A DNA stretch of 45,174 nucleotides from a virus. The position numbers were made by a program, and so were the translations under genes. Location: the IMG/VR virus record IMGVR_UViG_3300031772_000062, positions 1 to 45,174 of that record, one strand, 5' to 3'. A model generated the notes under the pieces. The model saw nothing but the letters and a program-made list of their open reading frames with translations, had not been told where the DNA came from and did not search any database. This document shows positions 19,699 to 26,416 of the stretch, one piece after another (the first letter of the stretch is position 1; every line of letters begins with the position of its first letter).

Positions 19699-19725
19699 GT
19701 GCCCAGGGACCACTAACCTGGGCAC
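19699..19725. terminator. Strong hairpin after the rightward operon
   Basis: GTGCCCAGG (19699-19707), nine-base loop, CCTGGGCAC (19717-19725): a perfect 9-bp GC-rich stem, 16 bases after the stop at 19682. No T-run follows on either strand. As a symmetric hairpin it could end the rightward operon and also stop leftward transcripts coming from 20062-20090. A weaker hairpin ATGATA-gggga-TATCAT lies at 19766-19782. Confidence 0.6.
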
Positions 19726-20055
19726 AACCACGCCACCACCCTTTAACCCGACCAAACCGATCAGCATGATAGGGGATATCATCTTGCTCTACTTGCTCTC
19801 CTAGTCTCACTGAGATTACAGTCTACTAGAAGGTTAGGGGGTGGGGTAGGCTCTCAACCACCGGGGGACTCAAAGTGACCCCCCGCCAAATGGGGGGAAG
19901 AGTTCTCTTGGGTGTGTGTGGTATAGGGTTTCTGGTTGGGGGTGTGGTGGGGTTGTGTTGTTGGGAGACTTTTTTCCTCTGGTAAAGAGTGGGGGAGGGT
20001 GGGTTGGTTTAGGTTTCGGTGTTTGGTGGGGTCTGTTTCGGGATAGTCAGGATGT
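19726..20055 (-). ncRNA. Candidate leftward non-coding RNA, strand-skewed region
   Basis: About 330 bp without a credible gene. From ~19840 to ~20055 the plus strand is almost purely G/T and the minus strand A/C, unlike any other part of the window. A near-consensus leftward promoter sits just upstream, and the strong hairpin at 19699-19725 lies at its far end. Within it are the stem CCCCCC/GGGGGG with a 7-base loop (19879-19897), TCTCA-c-TGAGA near 19805, and ATGATA/TATCAT (19766-19782). A 78-codon open frame exists on this strand, but its start would fall inside the promoter and its composition (Pro/Thr/His/Asn) merely mirrors the A/C bias. Alternatives: replication origin or entry region. 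Confidence 0.45.
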
Positions 20056-20061
20056 CCTGCC

Positions 20062-20090
20062 ATTATCTTGTGGGTTGGGGGTCTTGTCAA
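20062..20090 (-). promoter_or_regulatory. Near-consensus leftward promoter
   Basis: TTGACA (20085-20090), 17-bp spacer, GATAAT (20062-20067): the best match to consensus in the window. It points into the non-coding, A/C-rich stretch. GTTAAC occurs twice just upstream (20101-20106 and 20111-20116), forming the palindromic pair GTTAAC-ggtg-GTTAAC that could be an operator. Confidence 0.75.
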
Positions 20091-20101
20091 GGGGGTAGTT
20101 G

Positions 20102-20155
20102 TTAACGGTGGTTAACTTGTGTCGTGGAGGGCTTGTCCCGCCGGTTGGGACTCAT
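20102..20155 (-). CDS. Possible 17-aa leader peptide
   Basis: ATG at 20155 follows GGAGGGTGAGCA and overlaps the stop of the upstream gene (ATGA), giving a 17-residue peptide MSPNRRDKPSTTQVNHR that ends at the TAA within the GTTAAC repeat. The start signals are as good as those of real genes here, but a peptide this short may have no function beyond coupling or attenuation in front of the promoter at 20062-20090. Confidence 0.35.
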   Translation of the reverse strand: MSPNRRDKPSTTQVNHR

Positions 20156-20325
20156 TGCTCACCCTCCTGGCAGACTTCGAGGTCGGTCTTGTAGACGCGC
20201 CCGCTTGGCCACAGCCATCCCCGGAACGCGGGGTCCCGTTTGATCCCTTGAGGGACCTTCCGACAGAGCGCGTAGCCTTCTCTGACTTTGGGGTCGCTGG
20301 CCTCACCACCCTCATGCCAGGTCAT
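20152..20325 (-). CDS. Small basic protein, 57 aa
   Basis: The frame from ATG at 20325 gives a protein-like sequence (KVREGYALCRKVPQGIKRD, FRGWLWPSGRVYKTDLEVC) ending in CQEGEQ, which encodes the ribosome-binding site for the next start. It overlaps the upstream gene by 14 bases. The competing frame 20112-20315 gives a Ser/Arg/Gly/Thr-rich shadow-like product. No ribosome-binding site of its own is visible, so it may depend on translation of the upstream gene. Function unknown. Confidence 0.6.
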   Translation of the reverse strand: MTWHEGGEASDPKVREGYALCRKVPQGIKRDPAFRGWLWPSGRVYKTDLEVCQEGEQ

Positions 20326-20632
20326 TTGAGTATCCCGAGGAAGTCTTCGAGGGCGAGAACGACGATGGTGCCTTGCGGAGGGCCTGTTTCCAGGTTCGGC
20401 GGGCCGTCTTGTCCATGTGGGTCCAGTGTTTGTGGCCGGGCTGGGTTTGTTGGCGGTACTGGTCGATGAGGTTGGAGGCGTGGCCCCGCGACCGTATCGT
20501 AGGGTGGGGGCAGCCGGTGACGTGGACGAACTGGCGGATGATGGCCCGCTGCGAGGGGCTGGCCGGCTTGTCCCGCCAGCCGTCGGAGTAGGGTCTGGGT
20601 GGGGGTTTAGCGAACGGTTCGGAGAGGTCCAC
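20312..20632 (-). CDS. Hypothetical basic protein, GTG start, 106 aa
   Basis: It starts with GTG at 20632 (AGGAAAG eleven bases upstream). The middle part (KPASPSQRAIIRQFVHVTG, then RSRGHASNLIDQYRQQ) has the 'P-x-S-x-x-Q ... ASxLID' pattern of a small domain found in phage and bacterial proteins of unknown function. The C-terminal helix is basic (DKTARRTWKQALRK). Its 160-nt leader, from the promoter at 20802-20831, is able to fold into competing stems. Confidence 0.65.
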   Translation of the reverse strand: MDLSEPFAKPPPRPYSDGWRDKPASPSQRAIIRQFVHVTGCPHPTIRSRGHASNLIDQYRQQTQPGHKHWTHMDKTARRTWKQALRKAPSSFSPSKTSSGYSNDLA

Positions 20633-20650
20633 TGTTGGTCTTTCCTGTGG

Positions 20651-20737
20651 GTAGGGCCGGAGCGTGTCCGGCTCGTTCGGCGGGGACGGGGATTGTCTTG
20701 TCCGCCCAGGTTAGGGTTCCGGCTTGTCCGGCCCTAC
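20651..20737 (-). promoter_or_regulatory. Structured 5' leader of the 20312-20632 gene
   Basis: GTAGGGCCGG (20651-20660) and CCGGCCCTAC (20728-20737) are perfect inverted 10-mers that can close a 67-base loop. Inside or overlapping are the hairpin GCCGGA-gcgtg-TCCGGC (20656-20672) and CCGG-cttgt-CCGG (20719-20731). The long stem and the small hairpins share bases, so they are alternative folds, as in attenuators. The rest of the gap 20633-20840 holds the promoter and no gene. Confidence 0.5.
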
Positions 20738-20801
20738 GCCACTTCTTCCCTCACTCTGCTCCCCGCTGTCCCGGCGATACCGGTTCGGGTCACACTCACG
20801 G

Positions 20802-20831
20802 ATCGTAGCACGGGCGGGTGGGGGTAGTCAA
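20802..20831 (-). promoter_or_regulatory. Sigma70-type promoter, leftward
   Basis: TTGACT (20826-20831), 18-bp spacer, TACGAT (20802-20807). It starts just after the end of the 20841-21296 gene and would drive the small operon 20632-20102 with a ~160-nt leader. Confidence 0.7.
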
Positions 20832-20840
20832 GTGGGCTGC

Positions 20841-21296
20841 TCATGGGGTGCCGCTGTCGGTGCCGCTACCCGTGTAGTAGCGGTGGGGGTCGGGCTTGTA
20901 ATCGTAATAGGACGACGATGGTGCGGGCATTTTGACATCGGCTGTCCCGCCGCCAGGGTTGCAGGAATGGTTGCAGTCCACCCTAATGTGGAGGGGGCGC
21001 TGACGCAGGTCGTCCACTAGGGTTTCGAGGTCGCCGTTCCTTTCCCGCACGTAGTTGAGCGCCCCTTCGAGGTCTTCGATGCGCTGACGGTCCAAGAACT
21101 CGGGATCGTTACATTCGTCACAGCCGCATCTCGTCTTCGTTTCCTTCCTATCTTCTAGGGCACGCACCCGCAGTTCGAGGCGGTTATTTCTTTCCTCGGC
21201 ATTGTGGTCAAGGGCGTTGCTCAAGTCTACCAACACTTCGAGGCTTCTCATTTTGGAACGCAACAATTCGATACGTTCGCGATCAGACCGCCGCAT
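20841..21296 (-). CDS. Coiled-coil protein with Cys motifs, 151 aa
   Basis: Start at 21296 after GAGAGGAGACGACG. Residues 1-55 form a charged helix with heptad character (RIELLRSKMRSLEVLVDLSNAL ... NNRLELRVRALEDRKE), followed by CGCDECNDPEF (zinc knuckle-like), a second helix (IEDLEGALNYVRERNGDLETLVDDL), another Cys/His group (VDCNHSCNPGGG) and a Tyr/Ser/Pro-rich disordered tail. No family recognised. Probably oligomeric. Confidence 0.72.
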   Translation of the reverse strand: MRRSDRERIELLRSKMRSLEVLVDLSNALDHNAEERNNRLELRVRALEDRKETKTRCGCDECNDPEFLDRQRIEDLEGALNYVRERNGDLETLVDDLRQRPLHIRVDCNHSCNPGGGTADVKMPAPSSSYYDYKPDPHRYYTGSGTDSGTP

Positions 21297-21309
21297 CGTC
21301 GTCTCCTCT

Positions 21310-21504
21310 CTACATTCCGGTCGGATAGTTACAGTACACTCCCGCCACATGGTTCCGCAAGCAGCCGGAACCGTGAGCGTCGCATTGGATGCACCAGTAG
21401 CAGCGGGTCGGCCCGCCTGGGAAGTGGACCCAGCGGGACAGTGGTTGGCCGCACGTCGAGCAGGGTTCCCGTGCGGGCTGCTGCTGCGACGGATGTAGGC
21501 TCAT
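21310..21504 (-). CDS. Zinc-binding small protein, leaderless, 64 aa
   Basis: Start at 21504, directly divergent from the terminase gene. CSTCG near residue 14, CYWCIQCDAHGSGC around residue 34 and a later Cys give three CxxC-type groups for zinc. There is no ribosome-binding site; the palindromic -10 element at 21506-21520 would place transcription start on the ATG. The frame continues to 21606 but only through the terminase start region. Expressed together with 20841-21296. Confidence 0.65.
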   Translation of the reverse strand: MSLHPSQQQPAREPCSTCGQPLSRWVHFPGGPTRCYWCIQCDAHGSGCLRNHVAGVYCNYPTGM

Positions 21505-21505
21505 C

Positions 21506-21520
21506 GTGCTATGATAGCAC
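21506..21520. promoter_or_regulatory. Palindromic bidirectional leaderless promoter
   Basis: GTGCTAT-G-ATAGCAC is a perfect 15-bp palindrome in the 18-bp gap between divergent genes. Rightward it gives -10 TATGAT (21510-21515) with ATG of the terminase seven bases later at 21523. Leftward it gives TATCAT (21516-21511) with ATG of the zinc protein at 21504. Neither gene has a Shine-Dalgarno sequence. No clear -35 on either side, so an activator or a phage factor may be needed, or the dyad may be an operator. Confidence 0.6.
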
Positions 21521-21522
21521 CG

Positions 21523-23556
21523 ATGTCCGTAGCCGCGGCCAATCGCCGCACAAGAATCTGTGCCGCCGACGGATGCGGCAACCTCATCGGTCCCGAAGCC
21601 CACCATCGGCGCCTGTTCTGCTCGCCCACCTGTCAGAAACGCACTAGGGAACGCCGCGCCCGTGCCCGCAAGAAAGGCAAGCCGGAACCCCGCCTGAAAG
21701 ACATGCCCGCCTTTCTCAACCCCCGCCGGGGAGAACTCTACGAAAGGCTAGCCACTGACCCCGTAATCGTAGACGGTTTGCTCAAAGGCAACATCAGTCA
21801 GAAAGAGGCCGCCACCCTCCTCGGCACCACCCAAGCGAACGTGAGCCGCACTATCGCCGCCCTCGTCGAGGACGCCCAGTTGGAGAAAGACCGGGGTGTG
21901 TGGGCCGCCGACCCGACCAACCTGGAACTTCTCGGCCCGTCCGGCGATCCGCCCGAAGGCCGCGAGCAGGAATGGCTGGACGCCCTCATCGCCGCGTTCA
22001 CCCTGTTCAGGGAACGGTTTTTCCGTGACGAACGCGGCAATTATTACATAACTAAAGCATTTCACGCTAACTGGATCAGGGCCATATGCGAAACGGTTTA
22101 TAAGGGTGGGCAGAGACTCATCCTCAGTCCGCCCCGGCATGGAAAGACCGAACTGCTCATCCATTTCTGCGTGTGGATGATGATGCGCAACCCGAACATC
22201 CGTATCCTATGGATTGCCGCTAATGCCACCCTGGCGGGCGACTGGATCGTCCACATTAAAGACCACTTGGAGAACAACACGGCGCTACGAGCAGCGTTCC
22301 TCCCGCCGGGCCTTGACTTTAAGCCCGCCCGCAAGACGGGGAAGCCGTGGAGCAAGGACCAGATCATCCTCGCTACCCGCACCATTCCGCTAAAGTCGCC
22401 GACCCTACAGGCCGTTGGTCGGGGCGGGCAGATCAGAAGTCGGGACGTGGACTTGATGGTCATGGACGATATTGAGAACACGGATTCGACGGCGCAGGAC
22501 TACATGCGTGTGTTGACCCGTACTTGGTTTGCCGAAGTGGCGACCCGCGTCATGCAGAACACGGGTTTCATTGTCATCACTTCCCGCGTCCACCCGGACG
22601 ACTTGGCGGGTTACCTGTTGGAAAACACGGAATGGGATTCTATCGTCGAGGCCGCCCATTCGATTGCCTGCGAACTGGACCCCAATGACGAGGATATCCA
22701 CGTTGACTGCATGTTGTTTCCCGAACTGCGGTCATACAGGTGGCTTATGGGTCGTCGTCGTACTGTCGAAGTGGCGGGCGAAGGCTACTTCCAGATGGTC
22801 TACCAGAACATCGCTTCTGGTGAGCGGATGGCCCCCACTTTCATCATGGCCGACCTGCGGGACTGCCTGGACCGTAGCCGCACGCTGGGGCCACCCCACA
22901 ATGGGTGCCGCCTAGTCGCTGGTCTAGACCCCGCTTCGGCGGGCTTCCAGGCGTCGTTCCTGTGGGCCTACGATCCGCTGACCGGCCGACAATATATGGC
23001 CGACCTGGACAACATGTTGGGCGGGGGAATACAGGGCGCACGCCAGATCATTGCCGCCTGGTACGACAGGTACCGTTGCGACCATTGGGTGATCGAAGAA
23101 AACGCGTTCCAGCGGGCCATCCGTCTCGACGAGAAGCTGCGGGAATACTGTAACGAGCGGCAGATTCTTTTGGAGGGCGTGCAGACCTACCGGCAGAAAA
23201 CGGATGAGGATTTCGGGGTCGGCGCGTATGGCGGCCTGTTCTCCGAATGGGTTTGGGTAGAGGACCGTGGACAAGAGACTACCAAAGTGCGTAGAATGAG
23301 TCTACCCTATAAGGATGGTGAGGCGCAGGCGAAGACGGACCTTTTCTTGCGGCAAGCGAAATGGTTCTCCGATGGTGCTAGACCTACACATCGTACCGGA
23401 AAGGGTATACAGTTGGATGTGCTGATGGCCTCCTGGTTCCCGCAGAAGGTCATGCGTCGTTGGGCCGTGGACTTTCAGGGGGAGGTCGAGTTGGAGTACG
23501 AGCCGTCGTTCGCCAAGTGGGGTGAGCCTTCCCCCGTGAATGAGACACCGTGGTAG
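21523..23556 (+). CDS. terL: Terminase with fused zinc finger, HTH and large-subunit domains, 677 aa
   Basis: Residues 13-37 have a zinc finger-like Cys pattern (C13, C18 ... C33, C37). Residues ~85-115 form a helix-turn-helix (NISQKEAATLLGTTQANVSRT). Both would normally be in a separate small terminase. Residues ~195-360 are the packaging ATPase: Walker A PPRHGKT (203-209), Walker B VDLMVMDD (309-316) and the coupling motif ITSR (352-355). Residues ~462-635 are the RNase H-like nuclease: D469 in AGLDPAS and E525/E526 in WVIEENAF, with a later Asp632 in LDVLM. It cuts and pumps DNA into the prohead through the portal encoded next. The ATG at 21523 fits leaderless initiation; an ATG at 21511 would lie inside the palindrome. 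Confidence 0.93.
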   Translation: MSVAAANRRTRICAADGCGNLIGPEAHHRRLFCSPTCQKRTRERRARARKKGKPEPRLKDMPAFLNPRRGELYERLATDPVIVDGLLKGNISQKEAATLLGTTQANVSRTIAALVEDAQLEKDRGVWAADPTNLELLGPSGDPPEGREQEWLDALIAAFTLFRERFFRDERGNYYITKAFHANWIRAICETVYKGGQRLILSPPRHGKTELLIHFCVWMMMRNPNIRILWIAANATLAGDWIVHIKDHLENNTALRAAFLPPGLDFKPARKTGKPWSKDQIILATRTIPLKSPTLQAVGRGGQIRSRDVDLMVMDDIENTDSTAQDYMRVLTRTWFAEVATRVMQNTGFIVITSRVHPDDLAGYLLENTEWDSIVEAAHSIACELDPNDEDIHVDCMLFPELRSYRWLMGRRRTVEVAGEGYFQMVYQNIASGERMAPTFIMADLRDCLDRSRTLGPPHNGCRLVAGLDPASAGFQASFLWAYDPLTGRQYMADLDNMLGGGIQGARQIIAAWYDRYRCDHWVIEENAFQRAIRLDEKLREYCNERQILLEGVQTYRQKTDEDFGVGAYGGLFSEWVWVEDRGQETTKVRRMSLPYKDGEAQAKTDLFLRQAKWFSDGARPTHRTGKGIQLDVLMASWFPQKVMRRWAVDFQGEVELEYEPSFAKWGEPSPVNETPW

Positions 23557-25385
23557 TCGCAACCAAGTCTCCTAGTCTCTCCGTATTCTCCGGTTCCATA
23601 TGGGATCAGAAGTGGCCTGCGCCGAACAGCGAGATCATGTCCCGCCTCGACGCCCTTCGTGGCCTGTCCGCCCCCACCCTAGATGACCGTTCGAGAATCA
23701 AACAGATCATGGATGGTGGCGCCGACGGCATCAAAGCACTACTCGGCGACAAGGTGAAAGGGTTGGGTCGGGACATTCCCGCCCCGAACCTTATGGCGTC
23801 GGCGATGGAACGTTTGGGCCAGAAACTCGGCAGGCCGCCCACACTGCGCACCGACCCGCCCGAACATAAGGATACGAAGCAGGCGAAAGCGCAGGCGGAA
23901 CGGCGTCGCCGCATCGTCGCCGCATACGACGAGCAATGCCGCCTCGAACTGCAACTACCGCAGGCGGGACGCTGGCTGCCCGGCTACGGGTTCGCCGTCT
24001 GGGTTGTCCGCCCGTGGAAGGACCGGGACGGCAACTGGTATCCGCTCGCCGAACTCCGCGACCCTTACGACTGTTTCTGCGGCTGGTTCGGGCCGACCCA
24101 GCAGCCCGACGAGTTGGCTATCGTTCGTCGTATCCCGATCCAGGCGCTCATCAACCTGTACCCCGAACATGCGGACAGGCTAGCGAAACGTCCCCTGGCG
24201 GGCAACACGAACCTTATGGGAACCGATTCGGCCCGCGCGGGATGGGAAAACCAGTCTGGCGAAGGTCTAGAAGTCGCCGAATACTACGCTCCCGACGGGA
24301 CTTGGATCATCATACCCGAACGGGAATTGGTCGTCGATTGGTCGCCCTCTATACTCAAGTCTGGTCCCCCATTCGTCGTGGCGAAACGGTTCTCGTTCAA
24401 CCAGTTGCAGTCACAGTACCATCATGTCATCGGCCTGATGGCACAAATGGCGAAGATCAATGTGCTAGAAATGATCGCAATGGAAGATGCCGTGTTCACG
24501 GAGACGAATATAATCGGCGAGCCGACGGGCCGCAAATATCAGCGGGGACGGTTCGCGGTGAACGTGTTCCCGCCGGGCACGGAGATCAGCAAGCCGATGA
24601 ATCAGACCCCATACCAGTTGTTCTCGGCGATCAGCCAGGCGGAACGCCAGTTGCGTATAGGGGCCGCGTATCCGGTGACCGACGATAGCGAGTCGCCGAC
24701 CCAGTGGACGACGGGTCGGGGTATTGAGCAGTTGCAGGTTTCGGGGATTTCTAATCACATTAGGGAATACCAGACAGCGATCCGCTATGCGTTGCAGCGC
24801 CTGGATGCTGTGCGTTTGGAAATGGATGAGACATTGTGGCCGGGCGGGCAGAAACCGTTGGTCGGTTCTTTGGACGGGGCGCCGTTCGCCGAGAAGTACC
24901 GTCCGTCCGAGATTCAAGGATCGTATAGGACTCGTCGCATCTATGGGGCGATGGCCGGCTTCGACGATGCGTCGAAGATCATTGCGGGCATCCAGTTGAA
25001 GGATGCTGGGATTATAGACGCCGAAACGTTCCAAGAGAACTTGGATGGGTTGGAGAACCTGCCCCGCATCCGCGATAGGATTACTAGGAGTAGGGTGGAG
25101 GAAGGTTTGTTCGCTATGCTGGCGCAGGCGGCGCAACAGGGTGAACCTAAAGCCCAGTTGGCTATCGTCGAGATTCACCGCAGTCCCGGCGACATTGACA
25201 TGATCTTGGACAAGTATTTCACGCCGAAAGAGCCGCAAGTTTCGCCAGAGGAACAAGCATACATGCAGCAGATGATGCAGCAGCAGCAGATGGCGCAGCA
25301 GGGACCACAGCAGATGCCTGCCGCCCCGTCCGTGATGTCTGCGTTGACGAGGCTAGAGTCGAATAGAGGAGGAACCCCACGATGA
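23550..25385 (+). CDS. Portal protein, GTG start, 611 aa
   Basis: It follows the terminase with a 7-base overlap. Middle region: EYYAPDGTWIIIPERELVVDWSP, HHVIGLMAQMAKINVLEMIAMEDAVFTE, ISQAERQLRIGAAYPVTDD and RGIEQLQVSGISNHIREYQTAIRYALQRLD, the last a long helix, as in dodecameric portals of tailed phages. The C-terminal 70 residues are Gln/Met-rich (YMQQMMQQQQMAQQGPQQM), a common portal tail. It forms the DNA channel at one head vertex and docks the terminase and the adaptor. No ATG fits the start; GTG overlaps the upstream frame. Confidence 0.88.
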   Translation: MVVATKSPSLSVFSGSIWDQKWPAPNSEIMSRLDALRGLSAPTLDDRSRIKQIMDGGADGIKALLGDKVKGLGRDIPAPNLMASAMERLGQKLGRPPTLRTDPPEHKDTKQAKAQAERRRRIVAAYDEQCRLELQLPQAGRWLPGYGFAVWVVRPWKDRDGNWYPLAELRDPYDCFCGWFGPTQQPDELAIVRRIPIQALINLYPEHADRLAKRPLAGNTNLMGTDSARAGWENQSGEGLEVAEYYAPDGTWIIIPERELVVDWSPSILKSGPPFVVAKRFSFNQLQSQYHHVIGLMAQMAKINVLEMIAMEDAVFTETNIIGEPTGRKYQRGRFAVNVFPPGTEISKPMNQTPYQLFSAISQAERQLRIGAAYPVTDDSESPTQWTTGRGIEQLQVSGISNHIREYQTAIRYALQRLDAVRLEMDETLWPGGQKPLVGSLDGAPFAEKYRPSEIQGSYRTRRIYGAMAGFDDASKIIAGIQLKDAGIIDAETFQENLDGLENLPRIRDRITRSRVEEGLFAMLAQAAQQGEPKAQLAIVEIHRSPGDIDMILDKYFTPKEPQVSPEEQAYMQQMMQQQQMAQQGPQQMPAAPSVMSALTRLESNRGGTPR

Positions 25386-25555
25386 GCGACAAAGAAATCC
25401 AGCTCACCATTACCATTGTCGGCCACTTCATAGAAGGAGAACTGAATCGCCCCGGCAGGGTGGCCGGGCTGGGTGGCGACGTTATCGGATATACTGAGGA
25501 TTTTCCCGAGATCGTGGAGGGAATATATGTGGTAACGCGCGAGGAGGAGAAGTGA
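25382..25555 (+). CDS. Small hypothetical protein, 57 aa
   Basis: GAGGAGGAA lies before the ATG, which overlaps the portal stop (ATGA). The product is strand-rich (KEIQLTITIVGHFIEGEL ... FPEIVEGIYVVTREEEK); the final REEEK is the coded ribosome-binding site of the next gene. Too short for standard cut-offs but with clear start signals at both ends. Possibly a small structural or head-completion factor. Confidence 0.72.
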   Translation: MSDKEIQLTITIVGHFIEGELNRPGRVAGLGGDVIGYTEDFPEIVEGIYVVTREEEK

Positions 25556-26094
25556 CAACTTTCTTGAACTATGGTCCCAGTCAGGGGGCCACTACTCTAG
25601 AACAGGTCGGCCCAGTATCGTTGTGGTCGGACGGGCAGGGCAATGTTCTGCGCGCCGTGCAGGCCAACCGATATGTGCGGGTTGAGACTAGGGGCGGCTG
25701 TTTCTCGGCGCTGAACAGTGACTTCGTGGTGGAGGGGCCGGATGGTCTGCGGGTGGTGCGCCGAGACGACTGGACTTATGTTCCGGTCGAGCATTACGAA
25801 GACCCGGCCAACCGGGAACCGTCGGGTCCGCCACAACGACAGATTCGTCCCGTACCAGAAGTGCCCCCCGTTGGCCCCATTGTGGTACTCGGCGTGGAGG
25901 AACCCGTCGAGCAGTTTCCTGCCCAAATGGGCAACAAACTGCCCATAGAAATCCCGCCCCGATGGCGACTAGAACGACAAAACCTCGAACCCATCAGGGC
26001 ACTATGCGACAAGGCGGGCCTCTCCCACCTCGGCCGCAGGCCCGACCTCATCAACAGACTGAGAGAATATGCCGAGAAAACGGCAGCCCGTTAG
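25552..26094 (+). CDS. SAP-domain virion-associated protein, GTG start, 180 aa
   Basis: Residues ~15-85 form a beta-rich domain (VGPVSLWSDGQGNVLRAVQ ... VVEGPDGLRVVRRDDW). Residues ~90-135 are a Pro-rich linker. Residues ~145-175 (NLEPIRALCDKAGLSHLGRR then DLINRLREYAEK) match the SAP helix-extended-helix DNA-binding motif. The GTG overlaps the upstream TGA (GTGA) with GAGGAGGAGAA as ribosome-binding site. SAP modules in phage head genes are thought to contact DNA near the portal; this is inference. Confidence 0.72.
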   Translation: MTTFLNYGPSQGATTLEQVGPVSLWSDGQGNVLRAVQANRYVRVETRGGCFSALNSDFVVEGPDGLRVVRRDDWTYVPVEHYEDPANREPSGPPQRQIRPVPEVPPVGPIVVLGVEEPVEQFPAQMGNKLPIEIPPRWRLERQNLEPIRALCDKAGLSHLGRRPDLINRLREYAEKTAAR

Positions 26095-26416
26095 GCTCGC
26101 CCCCGCCGCCGTATACGGTGAGCGGCAAGCGTTGCAGCAGCAACAGCAGGCCGCCCCGATGGGCGACGTAGACGCACAACGGCAACAGCAGTTCAAGACG
26201 ATGACGACCGGGCAACCCGCCCCATCGTATTCGGTGTTCGCCCCGACGCAGCGGCCGGGCGAGCCGATCACGGCAGGGACGAATGTGGGACCAGGATTGG
26301 GGGGTCCGCCCGCCCCGTCGGTGGGTAACGATCCGTTGCTGCTCGCCCAGGAAATGTACCGGATTTTGCCCCACCCGGAACTGCTTCGACTGTTGCGGTC
26401 GCTCGGGGCGCAGTAG
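26069..26416 (+). CDS. Gln/Pro-rich small protein, 115 aa
   Basis: It overlaps the SAP gene by 26 bases. The N-terminal 25 residues are basic, followed by a poly-Gln stretch (QALQQQQQAAPMG, RQQQQ), a Pro/Gly-rich middle and a C-terminal amphipathic helix (LLAQEMYRILPHPELLRLLRSL). Mostly disordered with one interaction helix, like head-tail accessory or internal scaffolding components. No family recognised. Confidence 0.7.
   Translation: MPRKRQPVRLAPAAVYGERQALQQQQQAAPMGDVDAQRQQQFKTMTTGQPAPSYSVFAPTQRPGEPITAGTNVGPGLGGPPAPSVGNDPLLLAQEMYRILPHPELLRLLRSLGAQ

Noticed and set aside
19854-20090. 78-codon minus-strand frame in the G/T-skewed region
   Set aside because: Its first codon lies inside the -35 box and its composition (Pro, Thr, His, Asn) follows from the A/C bias, so the region is better treated as non-coding.
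20112-20315. 67-codon minus-strand frame with ATGA overlap
   Set aside because: The alternative frame 20152-20325 gives a more protein-like product that ends in a coded ribosome-binding site for a following ATG.
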